Source: Microtetraspora malaysiensis
GTDB lineage: Bacteria > Actinomycetota > Actinomycetes > Streptosporangiales > Streptosporangiaceae
Direction: 5' to 3'
Length of the DNA stretch: 64,000 nucleotides
Assembly (NCBI RefSeq): GCF_001528665.1
Contig: NZ_BBYJ01000024.1
Span: forward strand, 200,093 to 264,092
The notes beneath the pieces are model-generated. The model was not told the DNA's origin and did no database searches. It was given only the letters and a program-made list of their open reading frames with translations. The number at the start of each line of letters is the position of its first letter. Position 1 is the stretch's first letter. Shown here piece after piece: positions 8,856 through 21,147 of the stretch. A program made the position numbers and the translations under genes.

Positions 8856-8916
8856 GCGGAGCAATTAGATAGAATGGGTGGTCCACTGTCAACCGCCGGC
8901 CAGGATCGGATGTGCG

Positions 8917-9474
8917 ATGAGCAGACCGGGACCCCGCGAACGGCTCCTCGAAGCCGCGAGCGATCTGACCTACGAGCAGGGCGTCCATGTCGGAGTGGAC
9001 GCGATACTCAAGCGGGCCGACGTCGCCCGGCGTTCGCTCTACCAGCACTTCGGCGGCAAGGATGGGTTGATCGCCCAGACGCTGCGGGAGGCCGGCATCG
9101 ACGCCCGCTACCGCCGGGTGATGGACGACGCCGGCGACAACCCCCGGGAGCGGATCCTGGCCGTCTTCGACGAGCTGGAGAAGGTCACCACGACACCGTC
9201 GTTCCACGGCTGCCGCTACACGGCGGCCGAGCTCGCCCTCACCGACCCTGCTCATCCCGCCCATGCCGAGATCCGCACGTACAAGGATGAGCTGCATCGC
9301 ATGTTCGCGGCCGAGCTGCGCCGTCATGGTCACCCGGCGCCCGATTTCGGCGCCGACCAACTCCTCGTGCTCGTCGACGGGGTGCTCGCGCACGCCGTCA
9401 CCCGCCCCGACGCCCATCCGGCGCTGGCCGCGCGGGCCATGGCGGAGCACGTGCTCGATCAGCGAACAGACTGA
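8917..9474 (+). CDS. TetR/AcrR family repressor of the adjacent MFS exporter
   Basis: The protein has 185 residues. The N-terminal helix-turn-helix covers about residues 27-46 (VDAILKRADVARRSLYQHFG), the standard TetR DNA-binding signature with the Y-x-H-F turn. The C-terminal part is the ligand-binding helical bundle. The start is set at ATG 8917, after AGGA at 8902-8905; a longer in-frame reading from 8878 would add an unlikely Pro/Cys-containing tail. Divergence from the exporter and the intervening palindrome suggest that it represses both genes until a ligand binds. Confidence 0.92.
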   Translation: MSRPGPRERLLEAASDLTYEQGVHVGVDAILKRADVARRSLYQHFGGKDGLIAQTLREAGIDARYRRVMDDAGDNPRERILAVFDELEKVTTTPSFHGCRYTAAELALTDPAHPAHAEIRTYKDELHRMFAAELRRHGHPAPDFGADQLLVLVDGVLAHAVTRPDAHPALAARAMAEHVLDQRTD

Positions 9475-9585
9475 GCGAACGCGTTTCGGACATATTCAAG
9501 GCCCCGCGTCCGCGATATCACCCTGTTCAGGGGCATCACCTCCAATAGCGGCCCATGCATACGACCGGCGTCGGCGGAGGTGACG

Positions 9586-10016
9586 ATGGCCCGGCTGAGC
9601 GATTTCCTGCAGCGGTTCCGTCCTGCCGTGGTACCGGGCGCGGCGGCGCCGTCGGCGGTTCCGGCCGACTACGCCGCGGACCAGAGCGCCGAGCTCGACA
9701 TGGTCTTCTCCGCCCTCGCGGAAGTGCGGTCCGCGTGCGCCGCCGAGCGCTCCCGGGCGGAACGGCGCGCCGAGGAGATCCGGGAACAGGCCCGCGCCCA
9801 AGCCGCCGCCGTCATCTCGGCGGCCCGGCGGGCGGCCGAGACCGAGAGAGCACGGGCCTCGGCCGCCGCACTGCGAGAGGCCGACGAGGAGAGCCGGGCC
9901 GCCACCCGCGCCGCCGAGCGGGCCGCGGGCGATGTCCGCGCGCGGGCCGCGGCCCGGATACCGGACGAGGTGGCACGAATCGTCGCCCAGGTCAAGACGC
10001 TGGCCGGTGATCCGTC

Positions 10017-10020
<4 letters not shown>
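9586..10020 (+). CDS. V/A-type ATPase peripheral-stalk subunit (H/G-like coiled coil)
   Basis: The protein has 144 residues. After a short N-terminus it is almost entirely Ala/Glu/Arg-rich heptads from about residue 40 to 125, a long single coiled coil like AhaH/subunit G of V/A-ATPases, which pairs with subunit E to form the stator. The identification depends on position: it is first in an operon with all other V-ATPase subunits. ATG 9586 follows GGAGG at 9576-9580; the upstream in-frame GTG at 9580 would overlap that site. The stop overlaps the next start (ATGA). Confidence 0.75.
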
Positions 10021-12562
<2,542 letters not shown>

Positions 12563-12568
12563 CCGGCC

Positions 12569-12781
12569 GTGGCGGCCATCGCGATCATCGGGGAGGCCGT
12601 CCGCGTGGCCGGGTACGGCCTGGCCGGGGCGCTCGTCCTGCCCGCCGAGAACGCCGGCGAGGTCCGTACGGCGTGGCAGGGCCTGGGGCCGGATGTGGCC
12701 GTGGTGATCCTCACCCCCGCGGCGGCCGCCTCCCTCGGCGACCCAGGCGGCGGGCCGCTGCGGGTGGTGATGCCGGCGTGA
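12569..12781 (+). CDS. V/A-type ATPase subunit F
   Basis: The protein has 70 residues, shorter than the usual 100 or so. It begins AAIAIIGEAVRVAGYGLAG and has VAVVILTPAAA in the middle, the alternating strand/helix pattern of the Rossmann-like F subunit, which sits at the end of the central rotor shaft. It uses a GTG start 6 bases after the c-subunit stop, and its TGA overlaps the GTG start of subunit E. Confidence 0.8.
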   Translation: MAAIAIIGEAVRVAGYGLAGALVLPAENAGEVRTAWQGLGPDVAVVILTPAAAASLGDPGGGPLRVVMPA

Positions 12782-13290
12782 CCGGGATCACGGACGCGCT
12801 GGCGCCCGTGTCCACGGCCCTGCTGCGGCGGGCACGGCTCGACGCGGACGCGCTGCTCGACGCGGCCGGGGACGACGCCGCGCGGACGTTGGCCGCCGCC
12901 CGGCGGACGGCGCAGGACATGATCGACGAGGCCCGCGAGAGCGGGACGGCGGAGGCCCGGGCCCGGGCGGACGCCGTACGGGTCCGGGCCGGGCGGCACG
13001 CGCGCGGCATCGAGCTGGCCGCCCGGCGGGAGGTCCTGCTGGAGCTGCGCAGGCGCGCGGTGGCGGCGGTTCTGGCGCTCCGGGACGACCCCTGCTATCC
13101 CCGCCTGGTCGAGCGCCTTCGCGAGTTGGCTCGCGAGTCGGGCGGCGCGGACCTGATCGTGCGCGAGCATCCCGACGGCGGCGTCGTGGGGGAAGGGCGG
13201 GGCCTCCGCGTCGACTGCTCGCTCGGCGCGCTCGCCGGCCGAGCCGTCGACGCGCTCGGAGCGGAGGCGGAACGGCTGTGGGCACGGTGA
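12778..13290 (+). CDS. V/A-type ATPase subunit E (stator)
   Basis: The protein has 170 residues. The first 80 are an Ala/Arg/Glu-rich amphipathic helix (for example ARRTAQDMIDEARESG) and the remainder is a compact alpha/beta domain with LIVREHPDG and VDCSLGALAG, as in subunit E. It pairs with the coiled-coil subunit at the operon start to form the peripheral stalk. GTG 12778 overlaps the previous stop (GTGA); its own end overlaps the start of subunit A by 13 bases. Confidence 0.85.
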   Translation: MTGITDALAPVSTALLRRARLDADALLDAAGDDAARTLAAARRTAQDMIDEARESGTAEARARADAVRVRAGRHARGIELAARREVLLELRRRAVAAVLALRDDPCYPRLVERLRELARESGGADLIVREHPDGGVVGEGRGLRVDCSLGALAGRAVDALGAEAERLWAR

Positions 13291-14954
13291 CGCGGGTCAA
13301 CGGGCCGCTGGTCGAGGTCGACGGTCTCGCCGGAGCGGCGATGTACGAGCTGGTCGACCTCGGACCCCACCGGCTGCCCGGCGAGGTCGTCTCCCTGCGC
13401 GGCGGCCGGGCCACCGTCCAGGCCTACGAGTACACCGGCGGGCTGGCTCCCGGTCACCCCGCCGAACGCCGGGGGGCGCCCCTGTCGGCCCTGCTCGGCC
13501 CCCACCTGCTCGGCGGGGTGTTCGACGGCCTGCTCCGCCCTCTCAGCGGCGCTGGCCTGTGGCTGGACCCGGCCGCGCCGCGGCCGGTGGGTGCCGGCCG
13601 TTCCCGGCGGTTCACCCCGCTGGTCGAGCAGCGGGCACTGACGGGGAGAGGAACGGCCATCGGCCGCGTCGAGAGCGGCACGTCGCCCCCTTATCTGGTG
13701 CTGTCGCCGGGCGGCGAGGTCTCCGCGATCCGGGACGCGGGCCCCTGCCCGGCGCGGGCCCCGGTCGCGGTCGTCGGCGGTGTCGAGGTCACCCTGGAGA
13801 GTGAGCGGCCGGTACGGCAGGCGCTGCCGTACTCCGCGCGTCTCGACGAGGTGGTCCCCCTCACGACCGGCCAGCGGGTGATCGATCTGCTCCTGCCGGT
13901 CTCCCTCGGCGGCACGGTGGCCGTTCCCGGCGGGTTCGGCACCGGCAAGACCGTGCTCCTCCAGCAGATCGCGAAATGGTGCAACGCGGACGTGGTGGTG
14001 TACATCGGCTGCGGGGAACGCGGCAACGAGATGGCCGACGTCGTCGCCGAGCTGGCCCGGCTGTCCGACCCGCGGACCGGAGGGCGGCTCGCGGACCGGA
14101 CCGTGGTGATCGCCAACACGTCCAACATGCCGATGATGGCCCGGGAGTCCAGCGTGTACACCGGCGTCACGGTCGCCGAGCACTTCCGGGACATGGGCTA
14201 CGACGCGGTGGTCATCGCGGACTCGACGTCCCGGTGGGCCGAGGCCCGGCGTGAGCTCGGCTCCCGCAGCGGAGCGCTGCCCGCCGAGGAGGGGTATCCC
14301 GCCGATCTCGCCTCCGCGCTGGCGGCCTTCTACGAGAGGGCGGGCCGTGTCACCACGCTCGGCGGCGGCACCGGCTCGGTGACGATCATCGGCGCCGTCT
14401 CGCCGCCCGGAGGCGACATGACGGAGCCGGTCACCACGCTCACCCAGCGGTTCGTACGGTCCCAGTGGACGCTCGATCGCGACCTCGCCTACGCGCGCCA
14501 CTATCCCGCGGTGTCCTGGAGCGGCTCCTTCGCCCGTGACGCCGACTCCCTGATGGCCGGGACCCCGGAGGGCGCGGCGCGACGGGCGCGGATGGCGGGG
14601 CTGCTGGCCGAGGCGGACCGCCTGTCCACGCTGGCCGAGCTGGTCGGGACCGGGACGCTCCCTCCGCACGAACGCGTGGTCCTGCTCGGCGGCCGGCTGG
14701 TCCGCGAGGGCTTCCTCCAGCAGAGCGCGCTCAGTCCCGCCGACGCCTTCTGCCGTCCCGAGCGCACCGCCGCGCTCGCCGACGCGCTTCTCGCGGTCGT
14801 CGACGGCTGCCAGGCCCTGGTCGGGCGCGGGGTGCCGGTGGCCTCGATCGAGGTCCGCGACTTCTCCCCCGTGCTGCGGGCGAAGGACGCGCCGGAGGAG
14901 GAGATTCCCGCGCGGCGCGACACCGTACTGGGCGAGTTGGAGGAGGCGCGATGA
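13278..14954 (+). CDS. V/A-type ATPase catalytic subunit A
   Basis: The protein has 558 residues, within the family range. It begins TVTRVNGPLVEVDGL (N-terminal barrel) and carries the P-loop GGFGTGKT at residues 218-225, then GCGERGNEM, which contains the catalytic Glu, and later SRWAEARRELGSR with the adenine-site Ser/Arg. The inserted non-homologous region typical of V-type A subunits is present, distinguishing it from F-ATPase beta. It hydrolyses or makes ATP at the A/B interface. GTG start; the stop overlaps subunit B (ATGA). Confidence 0.96.
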   Translation: MGTVTRVNGPLVEVDGLAGAAMYELVDLGPHRLPGEVVSLRGGRATVQAYEYTGGLAPGHPAERRGAPLSALLGPHLLGGVFDGLLRPLSGAGLWLDPAAPRPVGAGRSRRFTPLVEQRALTGRGTAIGRVESGTSPPYLVLSPGGEVSAIRDAGPCPARAPVAVVGGVEVTLESERPVRQALPYSARLDEVVPLTTGQRVIDLLLPVSLGGTVAVPGGFGTGKTVLLQQIAKWCNADVVVYIGCGERGNEMADVVAELARLSDPRTGGRLADRTVVIANTSNMPMMARESSVYTGVTVAEHFRDMGYDAVVIADSTSRWAEARRELGSRSGALPAEEGYPADLASALAAFYERAGRVTTLGGGTGSVTIIGAVSPPGGDMTEPVTTLTQRFVRSQWTLDRDLAYARHYPAVSWSGSFARDADSLMAGTPEGAARRARMAGLLAEADRLSTLAELVGTGTLPPHERVVLLGGRLVREGFLQQSALSPADAFCRPERTAALADALLAVVDGCQALVGRGVPVASIEVRDFSPVLRAKDAPEEEIPARRDTVLGELEEAR

Positions 14955-16348
14955 CGTCCTGGGCTCCGGTGGAGTACACCGACGTGGCGGAGCTGCGCGG
15001 CCCGCTGATCGTGGTCCGGGGCGTGCGCGGCGTCGGCTGGGACGAGTACGCGTCGATCGAGCTGGAGACGGGGCAGCGCAGGCACGGCCTGGTGCTGGAG
15101 GCCGACCGCGACCTGGCCGTCGTCCAGGTCTTCGAAGGGACCGCGGGGCTGCGGGCCGAGGGCATCCGGGTGGCCTTCGCCGGGTGCCCGCTCCGGATCC
15201 CGGTGGGCGCGGGCTGGCTGGGCAGGGTGTGCGACGGGCGCGGCCGGCCGCTGGACGGCGGGCCTCCCGTCTTCGGCACGGCCGACGCCGCGGTGACCGG
15301 CTTCCCGCTCAACCCGACCCGGCGCGAGCCTCCTTCCGAGCCCGTGCTCACGGGTGTGTCCGCCATCGACGCCCTCACCACGCTGGTCCGCGGGCAGAAG
15401 ATCGCCGTGTTCTCCTCCGGCGGCCTTCCCCATCTGGAGCTCGCCGCGCAGATCGCCGCGCAGGCCCACACCGACGGCACGCCGTTCAGCGTGGTCTTCG
15501 CCGCCATCGGGTTGACCCATGCCGACGCGGCGACCGTACGGGACACCTTGGAGGAGCGTTCGGCGGCCGGGGAGCTGACGCTGCTGCTCAATCTCGCCGA
15601 CGACCCGGTGATCGAGCGGGTGCTCACCCCGCGGCTCGCCCTGACCGTCGCCGAGCATCTCGCCTTCGTTCTGGGACGGCACGTCCTCGTGGTGCTGGCC
15701 GACATGACGAGCTACTGCGAGGCCCTGCGGGAGGTGTCCTCCGCGCGTGGTGAGATCCCGGCGCGGCGGGCGTACCCCGGCTATCTGTACAGCGATCTCG
15801 CCTCCCTGTACGAGCGGTGCGGGCGGGTGCCGGGCCTGCCCGGCTCGGTGACCGTGCTGCCGGTGCTCACCATGCCCGCGGGGGACATCACGCATCCGGT
15901 GCCCGACCTCACCGGATACATCACGGAGGGCCAGATCCTGCTGACCCGGGACGTCCCGGTCTATCCGCACATCGACCCGCTCTCCTCGCTGTCGCGGATG
16001 ATGCGGGCGGGAGTCGGGCCCGGCCGGACCCGGCCCGAGCACATGGATCTGGCCGCCCAGATCCTCGCCGCGCTGGCCCGGGCCCGGCAGGCGGCGGAGC
16101 TCGCCGAGATCGTCGGGGAGGGCGCGCTCGGCGACACCGACCGGCGCTATCTCGCCATGGCGGACGCGTTCACGCGGCGGCTGCTGGGCCAGCGGCGGGA
16201 CGAGGCGCGTTCCCTCGACGAGACCTTCGCGCGGGCCTGGAAGGTCGTCTCCGTGCTGCCCCGGCGGGAGCTCTCCATGCTGTCGCCGGCGGCGCTCGAC
16301 GCGGGATACCGGGAGGGGCTCGACGCGGGGCACCGGGAGGAGACGTGA
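14951..16348 (+). CDS. V/A-type ATPase regulatory subunit B
   Basis: The protein has 465 residues. VEYTDVAELRGPLIVVRGV opens the N-terminal barrel and PIPVG-like PLRIPVGAGWLGRVCDG follows. There is no Walker A Gly-Lys-Thr; the equivalent loop reads FSSGGLPHLELAAQI, as expected of the non-catalytic B subunit. Later segments include ADMTSYCEALREVSSA and GRVPGLPGSVT. It alternates with A in the catalytic hexamer. Overlapping stop/start junctions on both sides suggest tight stoichiometric translation with A and D. Confidence 0.96.
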   Translation: MTSWAPVEYTDVAELRGPLIVVRGVRGVGWDEYASIELETGQRRHGLVLEADRDLAVVQVFEGTAGLRAEGIRVAFAGCPLRIPVGAGWLGRVCDGRGRPLDGGPPVFGTADAAVTGFPLNPTRREPPSEPVLTGVSAIDALTTLVRGQKIAVFSSGGLPHLELAAQIAAQAHTDGTPFSVVFAAIGLTHADAATVRDTLEERSAAGELTLLLNLADDPVIERVLTPRLALTVAEHLAFVLGRHVLVVLADMTSYCEALREVSSARGEIPARRAYPGYLYSDLASLYERCGRVPGLPGSVTVLPVLTMPAGDITHPVPDLTGYITEGQILLTRDVPVYPHIDPLSSLSRMMRAGVGPGRTRPEHMDLAAQILAALARARQAAELAEIVGEGALGDTDRRYLAMADAFTRRLLGQRRDEARSLDETFARAWKVVSVLPRRELSMLSPAALDAGYREGLDAGHREET

Positions 16349-16959
16349 CGGTCAAGGTTCCGCCCGGACGCGCCGGTCGTCTGTGGCTCCGGCACCGCCT
16401 CGCCGCCCTGCGGCACGGGCTGGCCGTCCTCGACCGCAAGCGGCGCGTCCTGCGGCGGGAGCGGGACCGTCTCGTGCGGCTCGCGGCGCGTACCGGCGCG
16501 GAATGGGAGGCGGCGTGCCGGGAGGCCGACACCCGGCTGCTGCGCGCCTCGCTGCTGGGCGGCCGCCGGGCGATCCGGCTCGCCGGTGGCGGCCCGCTCG
16601 CCGAGGTGCGGGTGGAGTGGATCGACGCCATGGGGACGAGCTATCCGGGGAGGTCCGCCTTCGGCCCGCCCGCGCCGGTCGCGTCGCCTCCGCTCGCGGT
16701 CACGGCGGCGCTCGTCCCGGCCAGGGAGGCCTGCCTCGCCGCCCTGCGCGCCGGGGTCGAGCACGCGGTGGCCGCGGAGGCCGCGCGGATCGTCACCGCG
16801 GAGGAGGCGATGACCGGCCGGCGGATCCGGGCGCTGCGCGACGTCCTCCTCCCCCGTCTCGAGGAGGCGCTGGCCGCGGTGGAGCTGGCCCTCGACGAGA
16901 TGGAGCGAGCCGACGGCGCACGGGTCCGCCGTGCCCTGGCCCGCCGCCGAGACTCGTGA
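16345..16959 (+). CDS. V/A-type ATPase subunit D (central rotor shaft)
   Basis: The protein has 204 residues. The N-terminal PGRAGRLWLRHRLAALRHGL and a C-terminal helix from about 150 to 195 (RIRALRDVLLPRLEEALAAV) form the long antiparallel coiled coil of subunit D, which rotates inside the A3B3 ring. GTG 16345 overlaps the stop of B (GTGA). This is the last gene of the operon; 208 bases separate it from the hydrogenase genes, enough for a new promoter. Confidence 0.9.
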   Translation: MTVKVPPGRAGRLWLRHRLAALRHGLAVLDRKRRVLRRERDRLVRLAARTGAEWEAACREADTRLLRASLLGGRRAIRLAGGGPLAEVRVEWIDAMGTSYPGRSAFGPPAPVASPPLAVTAALVPAREACLAALRAGVEHAVAAEAARIVTAEEAMTGRRIRALRDVLLPRLEEALAAVELALDEMERADGARVRRALARRRDS

Positions 16960-17075
16960 TCACTCGGGCCCCGCTCGGCCGCACGGTCCCCGGCAGGCGG
17001 TGACCCCCTCCCGGGCCGGCGGACACGCTCGCGCCGCCAAGGTCACGAACGACGGCCGAAAGCCTGCACAAACGA

Positions 17076-17087
17076 GGACTTTTGGCC
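17076..17087 (+). promoter_or_regulatory. Possible DosR/DevR-like box upstream of the hydrogenase operon
   Basis: GGACTTTTGGCC, about 80 bases upstream of the first hydrogenase gene, resembles the core of the actinobacterial DosR/DevR hypoxia box. The full 20-base consensus is matched at only about 12 positions, so this is a weak candidate. Confidence 0.3.
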
Positions 17088-17133
17088 ATATCCAGGAGCA
17101 TCAGGCCTGAATGGGGATAAAAAGGGATATAAG

Positions 17134-17153
17134 TCACACTGTCTGGAGTGTGA
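17134..17153. promoter_or_regulatory. Inverted repeat just upstream of the hydrogenase start
   Basis: TCACACT and AGTGTGA form perfect 7-base arms around a 6-base centre, ending 14 bases before the ATG at 17168. It could be a dimeric regulator site or a small 5'-leader hairpin next to the ribosome-binding region (GAGGGGGA at 17152-17159). Confidence 0.45.
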
Positions 17154-17167
17154 GGGGGAACGCCGTG

Positions 17168-18268
17168 ATGGACGTCGTGACGCGGTCGCTGGAGCCGCTC
17201 ATCGCGGCTCTGCGGGCCGCCGGCTACACCGTCGTCGGCCCCACGGTCAAGGACAGGGCGATCCGGCTCACCGAGATCTCCTCCGCCGCGGAACTGCCCG
17301 ACGGAACGGGTGATGTCCAGGAGCCCGGAAACTACCGGCTGACGGAGCGGGACGACGGCATGGTGTTCGGCTACGCGGCGAGCCCCGACTCCGCCAAGCG
17401 CTTCACCCAGCCGCCCCGCCAGACGCTGATCCGGTCGCGCGGCCAAGTGATCGAGGAGGTGGAGCCGGAGGCGCCCCGGATCGCGCTGCTCGGACTGCGC
17501 GCCTGCGACCTTGCCGCGATAGCCGTACAGGATCGGGTGTTCCTCGGCGGCAGGCACCCCGATCCGGCCTACCGCCGGCGGCGGGAGGCGCTCTTCCTGA
17601 TCGCCGTGAACTGCGCGGTGCCCGGCGGCACCTGCTTCTGCGTCTCCATGGGGACCGGGCCGAAGGCGACCGCCGGGTTCGACCTCGCGCTCACCGAGCT
17701 GGCGGCGCCGCACCGGTTCCTGATCGAGACGGGGAGCGAGCGCGGTGCGCGGATCGTGGCGGCGATCCCCCATCAGGCGGCCACCGGCGACGATGTCGCG
17801 GCGGCCGATGAGGTCTCCCGTACCGCCGCCGGCCGGATGGGGCGCACGGTCGACACCGAGGGCGTTCAGGAGTGGCTGCCCGCCGCCCACGACCACCCGC
17901 GCTGGGACGACGTGGCCTCCCGCTGCCTGGCGTGCACGAACTGCACGATGGCCTGCCCCACCTGCTTCTGCAGCACCGTCGAGGACGTGACCGACCTCTC
18001 CGGAGACGTCGCGGAACGGTCCGAGCGGTGGGACTCCTGCTTCACGCTGGACTTCTCCGAGGTCGGCGGCTCGCCGGTGCGCGGCTCCCAGCGGGGCCGG
18101 TACCGGCAGTGGCTGACCCACAAGTTCGCCACCTGGTACGACCAGTTCGGCACATCCGGCTGCGTGGGCTGCGGCCGGTGCATCACCTGGTGCCCGACCG
18201 GCATCGACGTGACCGAGGAGCTGTCGGCCATCCGCTACGGCACCGAGGGGCCGTCATGCATCCGATGA
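17168..18268 (+). CDS. [NiFe] hydrogenase beta subunit (HydB/HyhB-type iron-sulfur protein)
   Basis: The protein has 366 residues. It carries two ferredoxin-type clusters near the C-terminus: [16 protein letters not shown] and [16 protein letters not shown]. The earlier [20 protein letters not shown] segment matches the beta subunit of group 3b NADP-linked hydrogenases and related sulfhydrogenases. It relays electrons between the gamma flavoprotein and the small subunit. ATG 17168 with GAGGGGGA upstream is chosen over ATG 17111. Its stop overlaps the next gene. Confidence 0.9.
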   Translation: MDVVTRSLEPLIAALRAAGYTVVGPTVKDRAIRLTEISSAAELPDGTGDVQEPGNYRLTERDDGMVFGYAASPDSAKRFTQPPRQTLIRSRGQVIEEVEPEAPRIALLGLRACDLAAIAVQDRVFLGGRHPDPAYRRRREALFLIAVNCAVPGGTCFCVSMGTGPKATAGFDLALTELAAPHRFLIETGSERGARIVAAIPHQAATGDDVAAADEVSRTAAGRMGRTVDTEGVQEWLPAAHDHPRWDDVASRCLACTNCTMACPTCFCSTVEDVTDLSGDVAERSERWDSCFTLDFSEVGGSPVRGSQRGRYRQWLTHKFATWYDQFGTSGCVGCGRCITWCPTGIDVTEELSAIRYGTEGPSCIR

Positions 18269-19074
18269 CGCCCGTGCCGTACCGGGTGCGATCACGGCGT
18301 CCCGACCGAGCCGACACCGTCACCCTGGCGCTGGAGCCGTTGAGCGGGCCGTGCCCGGGCTTCCTGCCTGGCCAGTTCACGATGATCTACGCCCGCGGCG
18401 TCGGCGAGATCCCGATGTCGATCAGCGGCCGGGGCCGCACCGGAACGCTGGTACACACGATCCGAGCCGTGGGCGCGGTCAGCCGGGCCCTGTGCCGTAA
18501 GCGGCCCGGCGACCTTGTGGGAGTCCGCGGCCCGTACGGCACCGCCTGGGACGTTCCGGGGGCGGCCGGGCTGGACGTGGTCGTGGTGGCGGGCGGGCTC
18601 GGCCTCGCGCCGTTGCGCACAGTCGTCCGTGAGCTGATCGCCCACCGGTCGCGGTTCGGCCGGATCAGTGTGATCGCCGGCACGCGAACCCCGATGACCC
18701 TGCTCTATCCGCGGGAGCTGGCCCGCTGGCGGGACGCGCACGACATCGACGTCCAGGTCACCGTGGACCATCCTGACCCGGCGTGGAAGGGCCCGGTGGG
18801 CCTGGTCACCCGGCTGATCGACCGGATCGTCTTCGAGCCGCGCCGTACCGCGTCGTTCGTGTGCGGGCCGGAGGCGATGATGCGGGCCGTGGCCGACGAC
18901 CTGCTCCGGCGCGGCGTCCGGCCGGAGCGGGTGGTGCTCTCCCTCGAACGCAACATGAAGTGCGGGGTCGGCCGGTGCGGCCACTGCCAGCTCGGCCCGC
19001 TCCTGCTCTGCCTGGACGGCCCCGTGCTGGGGTACGACCGGGCGGCCGGACTCCTCGCGGTGAAGGAGCTGTGA
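18256..19074 (+). CDS. [NiFe] hydrogenase gamma subunit, FAD/NAD(P)-binding (HydG/HyhG-type)
   Basis: The protein has 272 residues. The ferredoxin-NADP reductase fold shows [20 protein letters not shown] (flavin site) and [16 protein letters not shown] (pyridine nucleotide site). The C-terminal [17 protein letters not shown] holds the four Cys of a [2Fe-2S] centre. It connects the hydrogenase to NAD(P)(H). ATG 18256 or the ATG at 18265 (ATGA overlap with the previous stop) could be the start. Confidence 0.92.
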   Translation: MHPMTPVPYRVRSRRPDRADTVTLALEPLSGPCPGFLPGQFTMIYARGVGEIPMSISGRGRTGTLVHTIRAVGAVSRALCRKRPGDLVGVRGPYGTAWDVPGAAGLDVVVVAGGLGLAPLRTVVRELIAHRSRFGRISVIAGTRTPMTLLYPRELARWRDAHDIDVQVTVDHPDPAWKGPVGLVTRLIDRIVFEPRRTASFVCGPEAMMRAVADDLLRRGVRPERVVLSLERNMKCGVGRCGHCQLGPLLLCLDGPVLGYDRAAGLLAVKEL

Positions 19075-19868
19075 TGGACGCGCGGCAGACAGGACGACGC
19101 CCTCGGCTGGCGGTGTGGAAGTTCGCCTCCTGCGACGGCTGCCAGCTCACGCTGCTCGACTGCGAGGACGAACTGCTGTCGATCGCGGCCGAGATGGAGA
19201 TCGCCTACTTCCTGGAGGCGTCCAGCGCCCCCGGACCGGGCCCGTACGACCTGTCCCTGGTGGAGGGGTCGATCACCACACCGGAGGACGCGGAGCGCAT
19301 CCGGCACGTGCGCCGGGTCTCCAGACGCCTGGTGACGATCGGGGCCTGCGCGACCGCGGGCGGCATCCAGGCCCTGCGCGACTTCGCCGACGTGCGGGAG
19401 TTCACCTCCGTGGTGTACGCGCGGCCGGAGTACATCGCCACGCTGGAGCGGTCGACGCCGATCTCGGCCAACGTGCCGGTGGACTTCGAGCTGCGCGGCT
19501 GCCCGATCGACAAACGCCAGCTCCTGGAGGTCATCACGGCGTTCCTCGCCGACCGTCGTCCCGTCGTGCCCGGGCACAGCGTGTGCGTCGAGTGCAAGGC
19601 CCGGGGCAACGTCTGCGTCCTGGTGGCCCACGGCACGCCCTGCCTCGGCCCGGTCACCCAGGCGGGCTGCGGCGCGCTGTGCCCGGCGTACAACCGGGGC
19701 TGCTACGGCTGCTTCGGCCCCGCCGAGACCACGAACTCGGGGGCGTTGAACGCGAAGCTGCGCGCGCTCGGGATGAGCGACCCCGACCTGGTGCGTGTCT
19801 ACCGCACGTTCAACGCGACCGAGGAACCTTTCCGGCGGGCGTCCGAGGAGGCCGAAGGTGACGCATAA
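19074..19868 (+). CDS. [NiFe] hydrogenase small subunit (delta, group 3b-like)
   Basis: The protein has 264 residues, the short length of soluble group 3 enzymes, with no Tat signal. C20 and C23 in [20 protein letters not shown], then [12 protein letters not shown] and [10 protein letters not shown], provide the proximal [4Fe-4S] cluster; a Cys-rich region [11 protein letters not shown]...[18 protein letters not shown] supplies two more. Electrons flow between the NiFe site and the beta subunit. TGATG overlap with the gamma gene; the end overlaps the large-subunit start. Confidence 0.93.
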   Translation: MDARQTGRRPRLAVWKFASCDGCQLTLLDCEDELLSIAAEMEIAYFLEASSAPGPGPYDLSLVEGSITTPEDAERIRHVRRVSRRLVTIGACATAGGIQALRDFADVREFTSVVYARPEYIATLERSTPISANVPVDFELRGCPIDKRQLLEVITAFLADRRPVVPGHSVCVECKARGNVCVLVAHGTPCLGPVTQAGCGALCPAYNRGCYGCFGPAETTNSGALNAKLRALGMSDPDLVRVYRTFNATEEPFRRASEEAEGDA

Positions 19869-21147
19869 GACGATCAGACTCGGCGGCCTGTCCCGCGTCG
19901 AGGGCGAGGGAGCACTGCTGGTACGCGCCCGCGACGGCGTCGTCACCGATCTCCAGCTCAAGATCTACGAGCCGCCCCGCTTCTTCGAGGCGCTGCTGCG
20001 CGGGCGCTCGTACGAGGAGCCGCCCGACATCACCGCGCGCATCTGCGGCATCTGCCCTGTGGCGTACCAGATGAGCGCCTGCCAGGCGATCGAATCGGCC
20101 TTCGGCGTGGAGGTGACCGGGCCGCTGCGCGATCTACGGCTGCTGCTCTATTACGGCGAATGGATCGAGTCGCACGCGCTGCACATCTTCCTGCTGCACG
20201 CGCCCGACTTCCTCGGCTACGAGAGCGGCGTGGCGATGGCCGCCGACCACCGCGACCACCTGGAACGCGGGCTGGCTCTGAAGAAGGCGGGAAACGAGCT
20301 GGTGGCGACCCTCGGAGGCCGCGCCATCCACCCGGTCAACGTACGGGTGGGCGGCTTCTACCGGGTGCCCCGGCCCCGCGAGCTCGCCCCGCTCGCCGAG
20401 GGGCTGCGCCGGGCCCGCGAGCACGCGCTCGACACGGTGCGCTGGGTCGCCGGGTTCGACTTCCCCGATATCGAACACGACTACCGCTTCCTGGCCCTGC
20501 GGCACCCGGGCGAGTACGCCATACTCTCCGGCTCTCCGGCCGTCAGCGACGGCACCGCCTTCCCGGTCACGGACTGGCCCGCCCACGTGGTGGAGGAACA
20601 GGTCCCGCGCTCCACCGCGCTCCACGCCCGGCTGGACGGGACCGGCGGCTATCTGACGGGCGCCCTCGCCCGCTACGCGCTCAACTCCGAACGCCTCTCC
20701 CCGCTGGCCCGCTCGGCCGCGCGCGAGGCGGGGCTCGGTCCGATCTGCCGCAACCCGTTCCGCAGCATCGTCGTCCGCGCGGTCGAGGTCGTCCACGCCT
20801 GCGACGAAGCGCTGCGGATCATCGAGGGTTACACCGAACCCGACGTGCCGGCCGTCCCGGTCGACCCGGTCGCGGGCGTCGGCCACGGCGCGTCGGAGGC
20901 GCCGCGCGGCACGCTGTACCACCGGTACCGCGTCGACGAGGCCGGGCTGATCGCCGAGGCCGACATCGTTCCGCCGACCGCGCAGAACCAGGTCCGCATC
21001 GAGATGGACCTGCGCGCGCTCATCGAGCCCCACCTCGACCTTCCCCAGGCGGAACTGGCCGCGCTCTGCGAACGCGCGGTGCGCAACCACGATCCGTGCA
21101 TCTCCTGCTCCGCCCACTTCCTGGAGCTGCGCCTCGATGCGCGGTAG
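19858..21147 (+). CDS. [NiFe] hydrogenase large catalytic subunit (alpha, group 3b-like)
   Basis: The protein has 429 residues. The L1 motif RVEGEG is at 13-18, the first nickel-ligand pair C63/C66 is in RICGICPV, and the second pair C414/C417 is in the C-terminal [10 protein letters not shown]. Cleavage after H420 would remove nine residues during maturation, consistent with the protease gene that follows. GTG 19858 is chosen because GAGGAGG lies at 19845-19851. The enzyme is cytoplasmic and couples H2 to NAD(P). No hypABCDEF maturation genes are in this window. Confidence 0.95.
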   Translation: MTHKTIRLGGLSRVEGEGALLVRARDGVVTDLQLKIYEPPRFFEALLRGRSYEEPPDITARICGICPVAYQMSACQAIESAFGVEVTGPLRDLRLLLYYGEWIESHALHIFLLHAPDFLGYESGVAMAADHRDHLERGLALKKAGNELVATLGGRAIHPVNVRVGGFYRVPRPRELAPLAEGLRRAREHALDTVRWVAGFDFPDIEHDYRFLALRHPGEYAILSGSPAVSDGTAFPVTDWPAHVVEEQVPRSTALHARLDGTGGYLTGALARYALNSERLSPLARSAAREAGLGPICRNPFRSIVVRAVEVVHACDEALRIIEGYTEPDVPAVPVDPVAGVGHGASEAPRGTLYHRYRVDEAGLIAEADIVPPTAQNQVRIEMDLRALIEPHLDLPQAELAALCERAVRNHDPCISCSAHFLELRLDAR

